A DNA stretch of 64,000 bases, from contig JAEUOZ010000051.1 in the NCBI GenBank assembly GCA_016790225.1, positions 1-64,000 of the forward strand. The letters are read 5' to 3'. This stretch comes from Rubrivivax sp. GTDB taxonomy: Bacteria; Pseudomonadota; Gammaproteobacteria; Burkholderiales; Burkholderiaceae. Below the pieces are notes generated by a model that saw nothing but the letters and a program-made list of their open reading frames with translations, did no database searches and had not been told where the DNA came from. Of this stretch, positions 10,746 to 19,116 are shown piece by piece. Position 1 is the stretch's first letter. Each line of letters begins with the position of its first letter. Position numbers and translations under genes: made by a program.

Positions 10746-11618
10746 TCATGGGGCGTAGGGCAGGCTGAAGCGCTGTCCCTTGTAGCTGAGCACGGCCGCA
10801 CTGGCGCCGATGGTCTCCACGCGGACACCGGGCGCGGCATCCTGGCCTTCGCGCAGCACCTGGCCATCCAGCACCAGCATGCGGCTGGCGACCTCGGGCG
10901 TGAACATGGCGCCGCTCAGCGCCAGCGGCGGCAGTTCCCGGCGCAGCGCCGCGGGCAGTTCGCGCAGCGAGGGCAGCGGCTCGCTGGCGGGATTCGGCGG
11001 GGCCGCTGCGGGGGCCGCCGCCCGCGCAGCCGGTGGCGGGCCGGCCTTCACCGGCGCAGTCGCGGATGGCCGCTCGGGTGCCGCGGGCGCGGGTGCGGGC
11101 GTGGGCGCGGGCGCGGGTGTGGGCGCGGGTGTGGGCGTGGTTGTGGTCGCGGCGGCGGCCGGCTGCTGCACCGGTGCCGTCGGGGACACGGTTGCGTTCT
11201 GTGGCGCGGCCGGCGGCGGGGGCACGGTCGCCGGCAAAGGCGCAGGCGCAAGCAAGGCCGCGGATGCCGCAACGGCTGCCGGCGCGGGCGCAGTGGCCGG
11301 GACGGCGTCCACAGGCGCCACCGGTGCCGGCGCCACGGGCGCTATCGCCACTGCAGGCGGCGCCGCCCGCGCTGCGTCGTTGGCCGCCGGCACCGCCGCA
11401 GGGCGCGACCAGAACCATGCGGCCGCAGCGGCGGCCAGCGCCAACAGCAGCACCGCCGCCAGCCAGCGCCAGGGGCGCCACGGGGGCAGCAGCGGGCCTT
11501 CGTCGTCGGCATCGGGCTCGATCATCAGGCGCGACGAGGCATGCACGCTGGGCACGGCGCCCCGGTCTCTCTCGCGTTCGGCTTCCGCGCGGCGCAGGGC
11601 ATCAAGGATGTAGGACAT
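10746..11618 (-). CDS. gspB: GspB-like type II secretion accessory protein
   Basis: This is a membrane-anchored accessory of the type II secretion system that, with a GspA-type ATPase, is thought to help place the secretin GspD through the peptidoglycan. The 290-residue protein starts MSYILDALRRAEAER, a hallmark of this family. It has one membrane helix (about 51-70), a long Ala/Pro linker in the periplasm, and a C-terminal domain (about 215-290) with GAMFTPEVASRMLVLDGQ and a GQRFSLPY ending that matches the GspB C-terminal fold. It lies 11 nt downstream of the ATPase gene. No other gsp gene is in the window, so the rest of the secretion apparatus must be elsewhere. Confidence 0.85.
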   Translation of the reverse strand: MSYILDALRRAEAERERDRGAVPSVHASSRLMIEPDADDEGPLLPPWRPWRWLAAVLLLALAAAAAAWFWSRPAAVPAANDAARAAPPAVAIAPVAPAPVAPVDAVPATAPAPAAVAASAALLAPAPLPATVPPPPAAPQNATVSPTAPVQQPAAAATTTTPTPAPTPAPAPTPAPAPAAPERPSATAPVKAGPPPAARAAAPAAAPPNPASEPLPSLRELPAALRRELPPLALSGAMFTPEVASRMLVLDGQVLREGQDAAPGVRVETIGASAAVLSYKGQRFSLPYAP

Positions 11619-11629
11619 GCACCGTCTTC

Positions 11630-12664
11630 CTAGGGTTGGGCCGGCCCGGTCGCGCGCACGGCAGGCTGGGCGGGTGCCTCAGCCATCGACGGCTGGCGCG
11701 CCTGCCACCACAGGGCAAGCGCCGCGATGGCCAGCACGATGAGCAGACCGCAGATCAGCAGCACCGCGGCCTGCTGCCACCGCTCTCGCTGCAGCCGCCG
11801 GCGCACGCTGTCGGGCGCCTTGCCGAAGACTTCGGTGGCCGCACGCTCCACGATGAGGGTATCGACCCGCGGGCGCCCCTTGGCATAGGCGCCCAGCAGC
11901 GCCCGATCACACAGCAGGTTGATGCGCCGCGGCACGCCCCGCGTGATCTCGTGCACCAGCACCAGCGCGGCGTCGCTGAAGGGCAGCTCGCGGTTCAGGC
12001 CAGCCACCTCCAGGCGGTGTGCCACATAACGCCGCGTCTCATCGGCGCTCAAGGCCATCAGGTGGTAGCGGGCGATGACGCGCTGCGCCAGCTGCTCCAG
12101 CTGCGGCTGCTCCAGCATGTCGCGCAGTTCCGGCTGGCCGATCAGCACGATCTGCAGCAGCTTGCGCTCGGCCGTCTCCAGGTTGGTCAGCAGGCGCAGC
12201 TGCTCCAGCACATCGGCCGAGAGGTTCTGCGCCTCGTCGATGATGAGCACGCAGCTCTGCCCCAGCGCGTGGGTCTGCAGCAGAAAGTGGTTCAGCGCAT
12301 CGACCAGCGGCTTGAGCCCACCGCCCGGCACACGCGGCGGCAGCGTGAGCCGAAACTCCTCGCACACCGATTCCAGCAGCTCTTCCACCGTCTGGCGCGG
12401 GTTCAGGATGTAGGCGATGTTCACGTCCTGCGGCACCTGCTCCAGGAAGCAGCGGCACACGGTGGTCTTGCCCGCGCCGATCTCGCCCGTCAACAGCACG
12501 AAGCCGCCACCGCCCTTCACGCCGAACAGCAGGTGCGCCAGCGCCTCGCGGTGGCGATCGCTCATGAACAGCGTGCGCGGATCGGGCGCGATGGAAAACG
12601 GCTCGCGCCGCAGCCCGAAGTGCGCTGCGTACAGGGCGGTGGGAGCGTCCGAAGTCGAATTCAT
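11630..12664 (-). CDS. gspA: GspA/ExeA-type AAA ATPase
   Basis: This is an AAA ATPase of the ExeA/GspA family, partner of GspB in positioning the secretin. The 344-residue protein has Walker A GEIGAGKT (60-67), Walker B VLIIDEAQ (139-146), a long ATPase lid, and a single membrane helix near the C-terminus (about 290-312) leading to a short Ala/Pro tail. Classical ExeA carries a peptidoglycan-binding domain after the helix; this one stops soon after it, so it is a short form. ATG 12664 fits the family N-terminus (LYAAHFGLRREPFSIAPDP); the open frame upstream overlaps the next gene and is unlikely to be translated. Confidence 0.85.
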   Translation of the reverse strand: MNSTSDAPTALYAAHFGLRREPFSIAPDPRTLFMSDRHREALAHLLFGVKGGGGFVLLTGEIGAGKTTVCRCFLEQVPQDVNIAYILNPRQTVEELLESVCEEFRLTLPPRVPGGGLKPLVDALNHFLLQTHALGQSCVLIIDEAQNLSADVLEQLRLLTNLETAERKLLQIVLIGQPELRDMLEQPQLEQLAQRVIARYHLMALSADETRRYVAHRLEVAGLNRELPFSDAALVLVHEITRGVPRRINLLCDRALLGAYAKGRPRVDTLIVERAATEVFGKAPDSVRRRLQRERWQQAAVLLICGLLIVLAIAALALWWQARQPSMAEAPAQPAVRATGPAQP

Positions 12665-12695
12665 GCGGCCATCAAGGGCACGTGACGCGAGAAGC

Positions 12696-13712
12696 TCAGC
12701 TCGGGTTGAAGGCAATCAACTCGGTCCACTCCTGTGAAGGGTTCGATGGCTGCGATCCACCCGCCCCGAGGATCGTGGACTGGAACCGAACGACACGCTT
12801 CAGTCTCGGCGAGTACCAGACCCGGATGGTTGTCGGGTGGGGCAGGAACGCCGTCCCGCCCGACCGATGCGCCGTGCCTTTGTACTCCACCAGCAAGGCG
12901 TCCAGCACTTCGCCCTGAATGCTGAGCGACTCGGCGCGCAAGACCCGCGCGGTCAACTCCATGCGGCTCCTGGGCGAGCCATCGCGCGCCTCATAGCGGA
13001 CGTCCCAGACGTTGCCCAGGCTCGCCCCGATCCGGAACCACCCGCCTGGCGGCTGGAGCGCATCCATGTCGCCCAACAGTGCATTGCGGATGCTCACCTC
13101 GCCGCCGCCCGCAGGTTCAACGCGTTCGCCGCCGTCAAAGACGATGGCTTCGGCGGAAGCGCTGTCCACACGGAGTTCTGCTTCACGGGCAATGCCTGTC
13201 AACTGATCGCGGATCCGCCAGCGCAGTCGATCGCCGCTCTTCAGAGAAGCAGGCGCGGGTTGTTCGACGCGATCGCGTTGGACCGGCATCGCAGACGCGC
13301 TCAATCGACGGCCCAACGAGACGCTGAGTATCGAGGGATATTGAAATGCTGCACCGCTGGTGATGTCGATGGCTGCCCCGATGGCGCCTCCGATGAGGAT
13401 GTTTCCGTAGGCCATGTCCTTTGCCTTCGAATCAAACACGGCGGCACCTGGCTCGAAGGCCTCATGGCTGCACTTGATCGAGAGGGCCTGATAGCTGGTC
13501 TTGATGTCGATCGACCCGGGGGTCACGACCGTCCAGGCTCCCTTGTCATTGGAAACAGCGCATTGAGCCCCCGAAACCCGTTCTGCCACCGAGGCTGTTT
13601 CCACCAGCACTGTCTGGCCGGTTCCGGTCGTGATCGAAGCACAACCCTGCAGGAACAGCATTGCCACGGCCGAAAGCCAGAAGCGAAACCGGGCCTGAAG
13701 AAAATCCCGCAT
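12696..13712 (-). CDS. Putative lipoprotein of unknown function
   Basis: I do not recognise this family. The 338-residue protein has a short positively charged leader and a lipobox ending at Cys24 (MLFLQGC), so it is predicted to be a lipid-anchored envelope protein. The next 100 residues include a Gly/Ala-rich hydrophobic patch (ILIGGAIGAAIDITSGAA, roughly 100-120) of the type seen in small membrane-associated lipoproteins. The C-terminal half is beta-rich (MELTARVLRAESLSIQGEV) and ends in a segment ending VWYSPRLKRVVRF, resembling conserved beta-sandwich or lipocalin-like repeats, but the similarity is too weak to name. It is flanked by the gspA-like gene (32 nt away) and parE on the same strand. 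Confidence 0.75.
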   Translation of the reverse strand: MRDFLQARFRFWLSAVAMLFLQGCASITTGTGQTVLVETASVAERVSGAQCAVSNDKGAWTVVTPGSIDIKTSYQALSIKCSHEAFEPGAAVFDSKAKDMAYGNILIGGAIGAAIDITSGAAFQYPSILSVSLGRRLSASAMPVQRDRVEQPAPASLKSGDRLRWRIRDQLTGIAREAELRVDSASAEAIVFDGGERVEPAGGGEVSIRNALLGDMDALQPPGGWFRIGASLGNVWDVRYEARDGSPRSRMELTARVLRAESLSIQGEVLDALLVEYKGTAHRSGGTAFLPHPTTIRVWYSPRLKRVVRFQSTILGAGGSQPSNPSQEWTELIAFNPS

Positions 13713-13796
13713 GTCAAGAACTCCCTGGGTCGATCATTGTGAGTCACCGCCAACGGTCTGAATCAGCCGCAGGCCTGGTGACGCTTCTGGTGCCAC

Positions 13797-15827
13797 TCAC
13801 ACATCCACGTCCACGGCATCGCCGTGGAGTTCCATCAGCTCGCGCCGTGCGGCCGCTTCGCCCTTGCCCATCAGCCGCGTCAGCAGCTCGGTGGTGCCGG
13901 CAAAGCCGATCTCGCCGTAGCCCACCTGCACCAGGCGGCGCGTCTCGGGGTTCAGCGTGGTCTCCCACAGCTGCTCGGCGCTCATCTCGCCCAGGCCCTT
14001 GAAGCGGCTGATGGTCCAGCTGTCCTGGCGTGCGCCTTCCTTGCGCAGCTTGTCCAGCGTGGCCTGCAGTTCGCCTTCATCGAGCGCATAGATCTTGGCC
14101 GCCGGCTTCTTGCCGCGCGCCGGGGCATCCACGCGGAACAGCGGCGGGCGCGCCACATGCACGTGCCCGCGCTCCACGAGCTTGGGAAAGTGGCGGAAGA
14201 ACAGCGTCAGCAGCAGCACCTGGATGTGCGAACCATCGACATCGGCATCGCTGAGGATGCAGATGCGGCCATAGCGCAAACCGCTGAAATCAGGATCGTC
14301 GTTCGGCCCGTGCGGATCCACGCCGATGGCCACCGCGATGTCGTGGATCTCGGTATTGGCAAACAGGCGGTCGCGCTCCACCTCCCAGGCGTTGAGCACC
14401 TTGCCGCGCAGCGGCAGCACGGCCTGCGTCTCCTTGTCGCGCCCCATCTTGGCGCTGCCGCCGGCCGAATCGCCTTCAACCAGGAAGACCTCATTCAGCG
14501 TGGTGTCGCGGCTCTCGCAATCCGTCAGCTTGCCCGGCAGCACCGCCACGCCCGAGCCCTTCCGCTTTTCCACCTTCTGGCTGGCGCGCTGGCGCGTCTG
14601 CGCCTGGCGGATCACCAGCTCCGCCAGCTTCTTGCCGTGCTCCACGTGCTGGTTCAGCCACAGCTCCAGCGCCGGGCGCACATAGTTGCTCACCAGGCGC
14701 AGCGCATCGCGGCTGTTCAGCCGCTCTTTGGTCTGGCCCTGGAACTGCGGATCCAGCACCTTGGCGCTGAGCACGAAGCTGGCGCGCGAGAACACATCCT
14801 CCGGCATCAGCTTCACGCCCTTGGGCAGCAGCGAATGCAGATCGATGAAGCCCTTGATGGCCGTGAACAGCCCGTCCTTCAGGCCGGATTCGTGCGTGCC
14901 GCCGGCCACCGTGGGGATCAGGTTGACGTAGCTTTCGCGCAGCGTCAGGCCGTCGTCGGTGAAGGCCACACACCAGGCCGCGCCCTCGCCTTCGGCGATG
15001 TTGTCGCTCTCGTTGCCGCTGGCGTACTGCTCACCCTCGAACAGCGGGATCAGCGGATCGGCCGGCAACCCCTGCTGCAGGTAATCGCGCAGGCCGCCCT
15101 TGTACAGCCAGGTCTGGGTCTCGCTGTCCTTGCCGCCGCTCTTTTCAAGCGTCAGCGTCACGGTCACGCCGGGCATCAGCACGGCCTTGCTGCGCAGCAG
15201 GTGCACAAGCTCGGCCTTGGGCAGCTCCACGCTCTCGAAATACTTCGCGTCCGGCCACACGCGCACCGTGGTGCCTTGCCGGCGATCCGCGGCCGTGCGC
15301 TCGCGCAGCTGCAGCGGCTCGATCACGTCCCCGCCCGAAAACGCCATCTGCGCGACCTGCCCTTCGCGCCACACCGTCACCTGCAGACGTTTGGCCAGCG
15401 CGTTGGTCACGCTCACGCCCACGCCGTGCAGGCCGCCGCTGAAGCTGTAGGCGCCGCCGGAGCCCTTGTCGAACTTGCCGCCAGCGTGCAGCCGGGTATA
15501 GACGATCTCGATCACCGGCACCTGTTCTTCCGGGTGCAGGCCAAAGGGGATGCCGCGGCCGTCGTCTTCCACGCTGACCGAGCCATCGGCATGCAGCGTC
15601 ACGGCCATGCGCTTGCCGAAGCCGGCCAGCGCCTCGTCTGCCGCGTTGTCGATGACCTCCTGCACCACGTGCATGGGGTTGTCGGTGCGCGTATACATGC
15701 CCGGCCGCTGCTTGACGGGCTCCAGGCCCTTGAGCACGCGGATCGAGGCTTCGCCATAGGCGCCGGGGCCGCTCTTGCCCGAGGCCGCTGAAGGGGACTT
15801 TCCGGAAGCACTTGCCATGGCGGGCAT
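13797..15827 (-). CDS. parE: DNA topoisomerase IV subunit B
   Basis: This is the ATPase subunit of topoisomerase IV. The 676-residue protein contains the GHKL ATP-binding elements (VIDNAADEA, DDGRGIPFG, GLHGVGVSVTNAL), the transducer region, and the TOPRIM domain with EGDSAGG and DADVDGSHI. Its length matches ParE (about 630-680) rather than GyrB (about 800), which carries an extra insert. Two in-frame ATGs lie at 15827 and 15818; I report the first, and neither has a strong ribosome site. The gene is followed on the same strand by an 84-nt gap and the lipoprotein gene. Confidence 0.94.
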   Translation of the reverse strand: MPAMASASGKSPSAASGKSGPGAYGEASIRVLKGLEPVKQRPGMYTRTDNPMHVVQEVIDNAADEALAGFGKRMAVTLHADGSVSVEDDGRGIPFGLHPEEQVPVIEIVYTRLHAGGKFDKGSGGAYSFSGGLHGVGVSVTNALAKRLQVTVWREGQVAQMAFSGGDVIEPLQLRERTAADRRQGTTVRVWPDAKYFESVELPKAELVHLLRSKAVLMPGVTVTLTLEKSGGKDSETQTWLYKGGLRDYLQQGLPADPLIPLFEGEQYASGNESDNIAEGEGAAWCVAFTDDGLTLRESYVNLIPTVAGGTHESGLKDGLFTAIKGFIDLHSLLPKGVKLMPEDVFSRASFVLSAKVLDPQFQGQTKERLNSRDALRLVSNYVRPALELWLNQHVEHGKKLAELVIRQAQTRQRASQKVEKRKGSGVAVLPGKLTDCESRDTTLNEVFLVEGDSAGGSAKMGRDKETQAVLPLRGKVLNAWEVERDRLFANTEIHDIAVAIGVDPHGPNDDPDFSGLRYGRICILSDADVDGSHIQVLLLTLFFRHFPKLVERGHVHVARPPLFRVDAPARGKKPAAKIYALDEGELQATLDKLRKEGARQDSWTISRFKGLGEMSAEQLWETTLNPETRRLVQVGYGEIGFAGTTELLTRLMGKGEAAARRELMELHGDAVDVDV

Positions 15828-15857
15828 TCTAGGGAGCCCCCGCCGCGGCCCCGGTGA

Positions 15858-17111
15858 TCAGCGGTATCGGCTCATCGCCAGCGCGGAGACATCGATTTCC
15901 GGCTGCCGCCCGGACACCAGATCGGCCAGCACCCGTGCGGTGCCGGCGGCCATGGTCCAGCCCAGGGTGCCGTGGCCGGTGGCCAGCAGCAGGTTCTTCA
16001 GCGGCGTGGGGCCGACGATGGGTGTGCCGTCGGGCGTCATCGGCCGCAGGCCGCACCAGAACGTGGCCTTGGAGACATCGCCGCCGGCCGGGAAGAGATC
16101 GGTCACCACATGCTCCAGCGTCGCGCGGCGTGCCTCGCGCAGGTTGAGGCTGTAGCCCGCCAACTCCGCCGTTCCGCCGACGCGGATGCGATCGCCCAGC
16201 CGCGTGACGGCCACCTTGTGCGTCTCGTCCATGATGGTCGATTCCGGCGCGGCGGCCGCATCGCTGATGGGCACGGTGATCGAATAGCCCTTGACCGGAT
16301 AGACCGGGATGTCCAGCCCCACGGGCTTGAGCATCAGCGGCGAGTAGCTGCCCAGCGCCAGCACGTAGCGATCGGCGCGCAGCATCCCTGCATCGGTGAA
16401 GACGCCGGTGATCGAGCCGCCGCCGGATTGCAGCGATTGCACGCGGCAATCGAAGCGGAAGTTCACGCCCTGCGCGCGGGCCATCTCCGCGAGCCGGTTG
16501 GTGTAGAGAAAGCAGTCCCCCGTCTCGTCGCCCGGCAGCCGCAGCGCGCCGACAAACTTGTGCTGCGTGCGCGCGAGCGCGGGCTCCACGCGGCAGAAAC
16601 CGGCACGGTCCAGCACCTCGAAGGGCACGCCGTACTGCTTGAGCACCTCCACATCGCCGCCGATGCCATCCAGCTGATTCTGCGTGCGAAAGAGCTGCAG
16701 CGTGCCCATCGCACGGTCGTCGTAGGCGATGCCGGTCTCGCTGCGCAGGCGCTTGAGCCGATCACGGCTGTATTCGGCGATCGGCACCATGCGGCTCTTG
16801 TTCAAGGCATAGGCCTTGGCCGTGCAGTTGGCCAGCATCATCGCGCCCCAGCGCCACATCGCCGGATCCAGCAGCGGCCAGATCACCAGCGGGCTGTGCG
16901 TCATCAGCATCCACTTGATGGCCTTCACCGGCACGCCCGGCCCGGCCCAGGGTGCGGAATACCCGGGCGAGACCTCGCCCGCGTTGGCAAAGCTGGTCTC
17001 CAGCGCCGGGCCGCTCTGCCGATCGATCACCTCCACCTCGTGGCCATCGCGCGCCAGCTCATAGGCAATGCTGGTGCCGATCACACCGGCGCCGAGGACG
17101 AGGACTTTCAT
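15858..17111 (-). CDS. dadA: D-amino acid dehydrogenase small subunit
   Basis: This is a membrane-associated flavoprotein that oxidatively deaminates D-amino acids, notably D-alanine, passing electrons to the respiratory chain. The 417-residue protein begins [14 protein letters not shown], a dinucleotide-binding motif (GAGVIG about 7-12), and continues with the DadA-type segments [29 protein letters not shown] and a C-terminal FAD-contact [13 protein letters not shown] 17111 is chosen since it gives exactly the family N-terminus; the open frame extends upstream to 17198 without support. There is no dadX racemase beside it. The accessory island begins just upstream of it. Confidence 0.93.
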   Translation of the reverse strand: MKVLVLGAGVIGTSIAYELARDGHEVEVIDRQSGPALETSFANAGEVSPGYSAPWAGPGVPVKAIKWMLMTHSPLVIWPLLDPAMWRWGAMMLANCTAKAYALNKSRMVPIAEYSRDRLKRLRSETGIAYDDRAMGTLQLFRTQNQLDGIGGDVEVLKQYGVPFEVLDRAGFCRVEPALARTQHKFVGALRLPGDETGDCFLYTNRLAEMARAQGVNFRFDCRVQSLQSGGGSITGVFTDAGMLRADRYVLALGSYSPLMLKPVGLDIPVYPVKGYSITVPISDAAAAPESTIMDETHKVAVTRLGDRIRVGGTAELAGYSLNLREARRATLEHVVTDLFPAGGDVSKATFWCGLRPMTPDGTPIVGPTPLKNLLLATGHGTLGWTMAAGTARVLADLVSGRQPEIDVSALAMSRYR

Positions 17112-17235
17112 GGGCGTAGCACCTGTCTGGAGTGAGAGGACTGTAACGCCCGCGGCTGCGGCGGCGTCGGCCCGGGGCGCGAGCGGCAGGAGTGCCATCC
17201 ATTGAGACGGATGGACTCATACCGGCCGGGCGCGT

Positions 17236-17523
17236 GTGGCTGCGCACGCTGCGGGCCAGCGCCGCGACGGTTTGCGGCGCAGCTTGGACGAACGCGTGCT
17301 GCCCTTGTTTGAAGGCCGCATCCTGCCGCTGGATGAAGCAGCGGCGCGGGCTTCAGCGGTGCTGCGGGCAGCCGCCCGCGCGCGCGGCCTGACGGTCGGG
17401 CTCGCCGATGGCTACATCGCGGGCATCGCCGCCGCGAGGGGGCTTGCGGTGGCCACGCGGGACGTGTCGCCCTTTGAAGCCGTGGGGGTGACGGTGATCG
17501 TGCCCTGGGTGACCGGGGTTTGA
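17236..17523 (+). pseudogene. Truncated VapC-like PIN-domain toxin remnant
   Basis: The 95-residue frame reads as the C-terminal two thirds of a VapC/FitB PIN-domain ribonuclease: AGQRRDGLRRSLDERVLPLF, FEGRILPLDEAAARA, then LADGYIAGIAAARGLAVATRD and FEAVGVTVIVPW. These match the typical order of the family's second half, including the acidic residues in LAD and TRD. The N-terminal half, with the first catalytic Asp and the conserved Glu, is missing; the region upstream belongs to the dadA 5' end. The only start is a GTG with no clear ribosome site, and no antitoxin gene is visible. I read it as a remnant rather than a working toxin. Confidence 0.7.
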
Positions 17524-17621
17524 CGCACTCTGCGGCACGCCGCGGCCACCCGCGGCGTTGGCGGTGCCGAGGCCCAGATGGCGTAAGCCTCGCGCCCTGA
17601 GGGCCCTGAAGCACCGGTGGG

Positions 17622-17697
17622 GCCGCCTCCGGCGGCCGGGCGGGCTCCGCCCGCATGAACACGGCGACCTCCGGCCGCTGCAGCCGGCTCCGCCGGC
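17622..17697. repeat. Three 6-bp-stem hairpins with identical TCC loops
   Basis: Three perfect inverted repeats, each with a 6-bp stem and the loop TCC on the plus strand (GGA on the minus strand), occur at 17622-17636, 17640-17654 and 17683-17697. They lie 25-100 bp past the stop codon of the second FGE-like gene, that is, downstream of its variable repeat. They could be intergenic palindromic elements or a terminator-like structure. DGR variable repeats are known to need a GC-rich hairpin just downstream for retrohoming, which these resemble in position, but that role is inference. Confidence 0.7.
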
Positions 17698-17721
17698 CTG
17701 GGCTGTCCTGCCGGGGGACTC

Positions 17722-18642
17722 TCAGCTGGGCCCTCGGGCCAGGCGGAAGCCGATGTCCCTGCCGCGGACAACGGGCACGAGCGCGTCGCGGACGGCGGAC
17801 CGGCAGTGCCTGCCGTAGCTGAGCCAGCTGCCGCCGCGACGCACGCGCTCGCGGCCTACCTCAGGACCCGTCGGGTCCACTTGCTCTGCAGTGCCGTAGT
17901 CCCCCAGCCAGTCCGCGCACCATTCGGACACGTTGCCGTGCATCTGATGCAGGCCCCAACCGTTCGGGGGCAAGCCCTTCACCGGCACCGTGCGTGCACG
18001 GTACTCGCCCTTCTGACCGCCTGCATACAGGTAATTGCCGTCATAGTTCACCTGCTCAGGCGTGATCTGATCGCCAAACCAGAACGGCGTCTGCGTACCC
18101 GCACGGCACGCATATTCCCACTGCGCTTCGGTGGGCAGCACCGCCTGAAGCTCCGGAACGGCAGCGTTCAAGGACGGCAGGAATTCGTCTTGAATGCGCT
18201 GCCAGCTCACGCTCTCGACAGGGTTCTCAAGGCCATCCTGAAAGTCCGCCGGGTTGTCGCCCAAAACAGCCTGCCACAGCGCCTGGGTGCAGGCGGTGTC
18301 TGCCAGCCAGAAGCCTTGAGTCAGAGTGACCCAGTGCCGCGTTTCGGCATAGTCACCGCTCCCCGATCGTTCAAGCTCGTGCTCCGGCGACCCCATCAGA
18401 AAGCGCCCCGGCGGAATCCAGCGCATCACCTGCCGAACGCCCTTTACTTCAAACGCCTGCCACAGGCCGAACTCGTCCTCGCCGAAGGCGCAGGCCCAGG
18501 CTTGGGGCATCACCGGCGGCCAGGGGGACTTGGGCGGGGGTGGCGGGGGTGTCCAGATGCCCGGCCCAGCAGCTGCTGCCTGTTTGGCCACATCCGGCCG
18601 CACGGCCTTCGGCTGCCGTTTGCGCTGCGGTGCGTCAGCCAT
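17722..18642 (-). CDS. FGE-like (C-type lectin fold) protein, candidate DGR target
   Basis: This 306-residue protein has a Lys/Ala/Pro-rich N-terminus (about 1-45, including a run of six Pro) and a formylglycine-generating-enzyme/sulfatase-modifying-factor domain (about 60-306). Family marks are MRWIPPGRFLMGSPE, NPVESVSW, LPTEAQWEYACRAGTQTPFWFG, MHGNVSEWCADW and a C-terminal GFRLARG. The enzyme's catalytic Cys pair is not preserved (GFRL, not GFRC), so a binding rather than catalytic role is likely. The last 40 codons are hypervariable against the paralogue at 19117-22284. ATG 18642 overlaps the stop of the HRDC-like gene as ATGGCTGA. It probably recognises a ligand; which one is unknown. Confidence 0.85.
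   Translation of the reverse strand: MADAPQRKRQPKAVRPDVAKQAAAAGPGIWTPPPPPPKSPWPPVMPQAWACAFGEDEFGLWQAFEVKGVRQVMRWIPPGRFLMGSPEHELERSGSGDYAETRHWVTLTQGFWLADTACTQALWQAVLGDNPADFQDGLENPVESVSWQRIQDEFLPSLNAAVPELQAVLPTEAQWEYACRAGTQTPFWFGDQITPEQVNYDGNYLYAGGQKGEYRARTVPVKGLPPNGWGLHQMHGNVSEWCADWLGDYGTAEQVDPTGPEVGRERVRRGGSWLSYGRHCRSAVRDALVPVVRGRDIGFRLARGPS
17731..17880 (-). repeat. Variable-repeat-like 3' end of the small FGE-like gene (VR1)
   Basis: This block aligns without gaps to 19291-19440 (offset exactly 1560). By my hand count 26 of 150 bases differ, 24 of them at first or second codon positions and only 2 at third positions. Eleven of the 13 amino-acid differences between the conserved Trp and GFR are at codons ending in C in both genes. 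This is what adenine-specific mutagenesis of AAC codons in a DGR template produces. The template itself is not in the window. Confidence 0.75.
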
Positions 18643-19084
18643 GGCCAGCAAGCTTCGGTGCCGCACAGGACCCAAGGTGCGCCGCCCCAGCCACTCGACC
18701 GTGCTTCCGCCTCACGCCCGGCATGCGACTCCGAACAATAGCCGCCAGTTGCTCGTTGCTGAACACCGCATAGGGCGGCAGCCCTTCGGCCTGCGACAGT
18801 TCCTTGCGCAGGCGCCGAAGGCGATCGAAGACGCTGAACTCGGCGGGCTGCAGCAGGTCCTTGTAGTCGACAGCGTTCTTGCGCACCGCAGCCCCGCTCT
18901 GTGCGGCGGCGGTGGCTGGCGAAAGCGGGACACCGGTGCAGACGATGCTCCACCCCAGCGCACCGTTCTGCTGCACGAAGACCTTCTCGACTTGAGAGAT
19001 GCGGTTGGATGACAGATAGGCGTTCAACTCGTCCTCGGCCGCGCCAGGGTGAGGCACGGGAATGAAGAAGGTCTTGATGTGCAT
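18635..19084 (-). CDS. HRDC-like DGR accessory protein, C-terminus possibly frameshifted
   Basis: This 149-residue protein begins MHIKTFFIPVPHPG, then SSNRISQVEKVFVQQNG, and has an HRDC-type helical segment (about 85-115) including FDRLRRLRKELSQAEGLPPYAVFSNEQLAAIV. Proteins of this kind accompany DGRs (family knowledge). The HRDC fold should continue with a conserved V-x-G-x-G-type turn and final helix; here the last 33 residues (RSRMPGVRR onward) do not look like it. The plus-one frame instead reads VEWLGRRTLGPVRHRSLLAMA, which fits that element. So a frameshift near 18690 is possible. It lies 32 nt after the large FGE-like gene and overlaps the next gene's start. Confidence 0.75.
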   Translation of the reverse strand: MHIKTFFIPVPHPGAAEDELNAYLSSNRISQVEKVFVQQNGALGWSIVCTGVPLSPATAAAQSGAAVRKNAVDYKDLLQPAEFSVFDRLRRLRKELSQAEGLPPYAVFSNEQLAAIVRSRMPGVRRKHGRVAGAAHLGSCAAPKLAGHG

Positions 19085-19116
19085 GGGGGAGCCTGGCCTG
19101 GGTTTCGATGGGCGAG

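Noticed and set aside
11050..11420. Repetitive DNA inside gspB.
   Set aside because: It encodes the Ala/Pro linker; the periodicity is coding low complexity, not a separate repeat element.
8067..11633. A 1188-codon plus-strand open frame rich in Arg, Gly and Ala.
   Set aside because: It is antisense to the MCP, parC and gspB genes and has only high-GC shadow composition, with no domain.
17524..17721. A DGR template repeat or RT remnant.
   Set aside because: The gap has GC-rich hairpins but no sequence like the variable block and no reverse-transcriptase motif in any frame.
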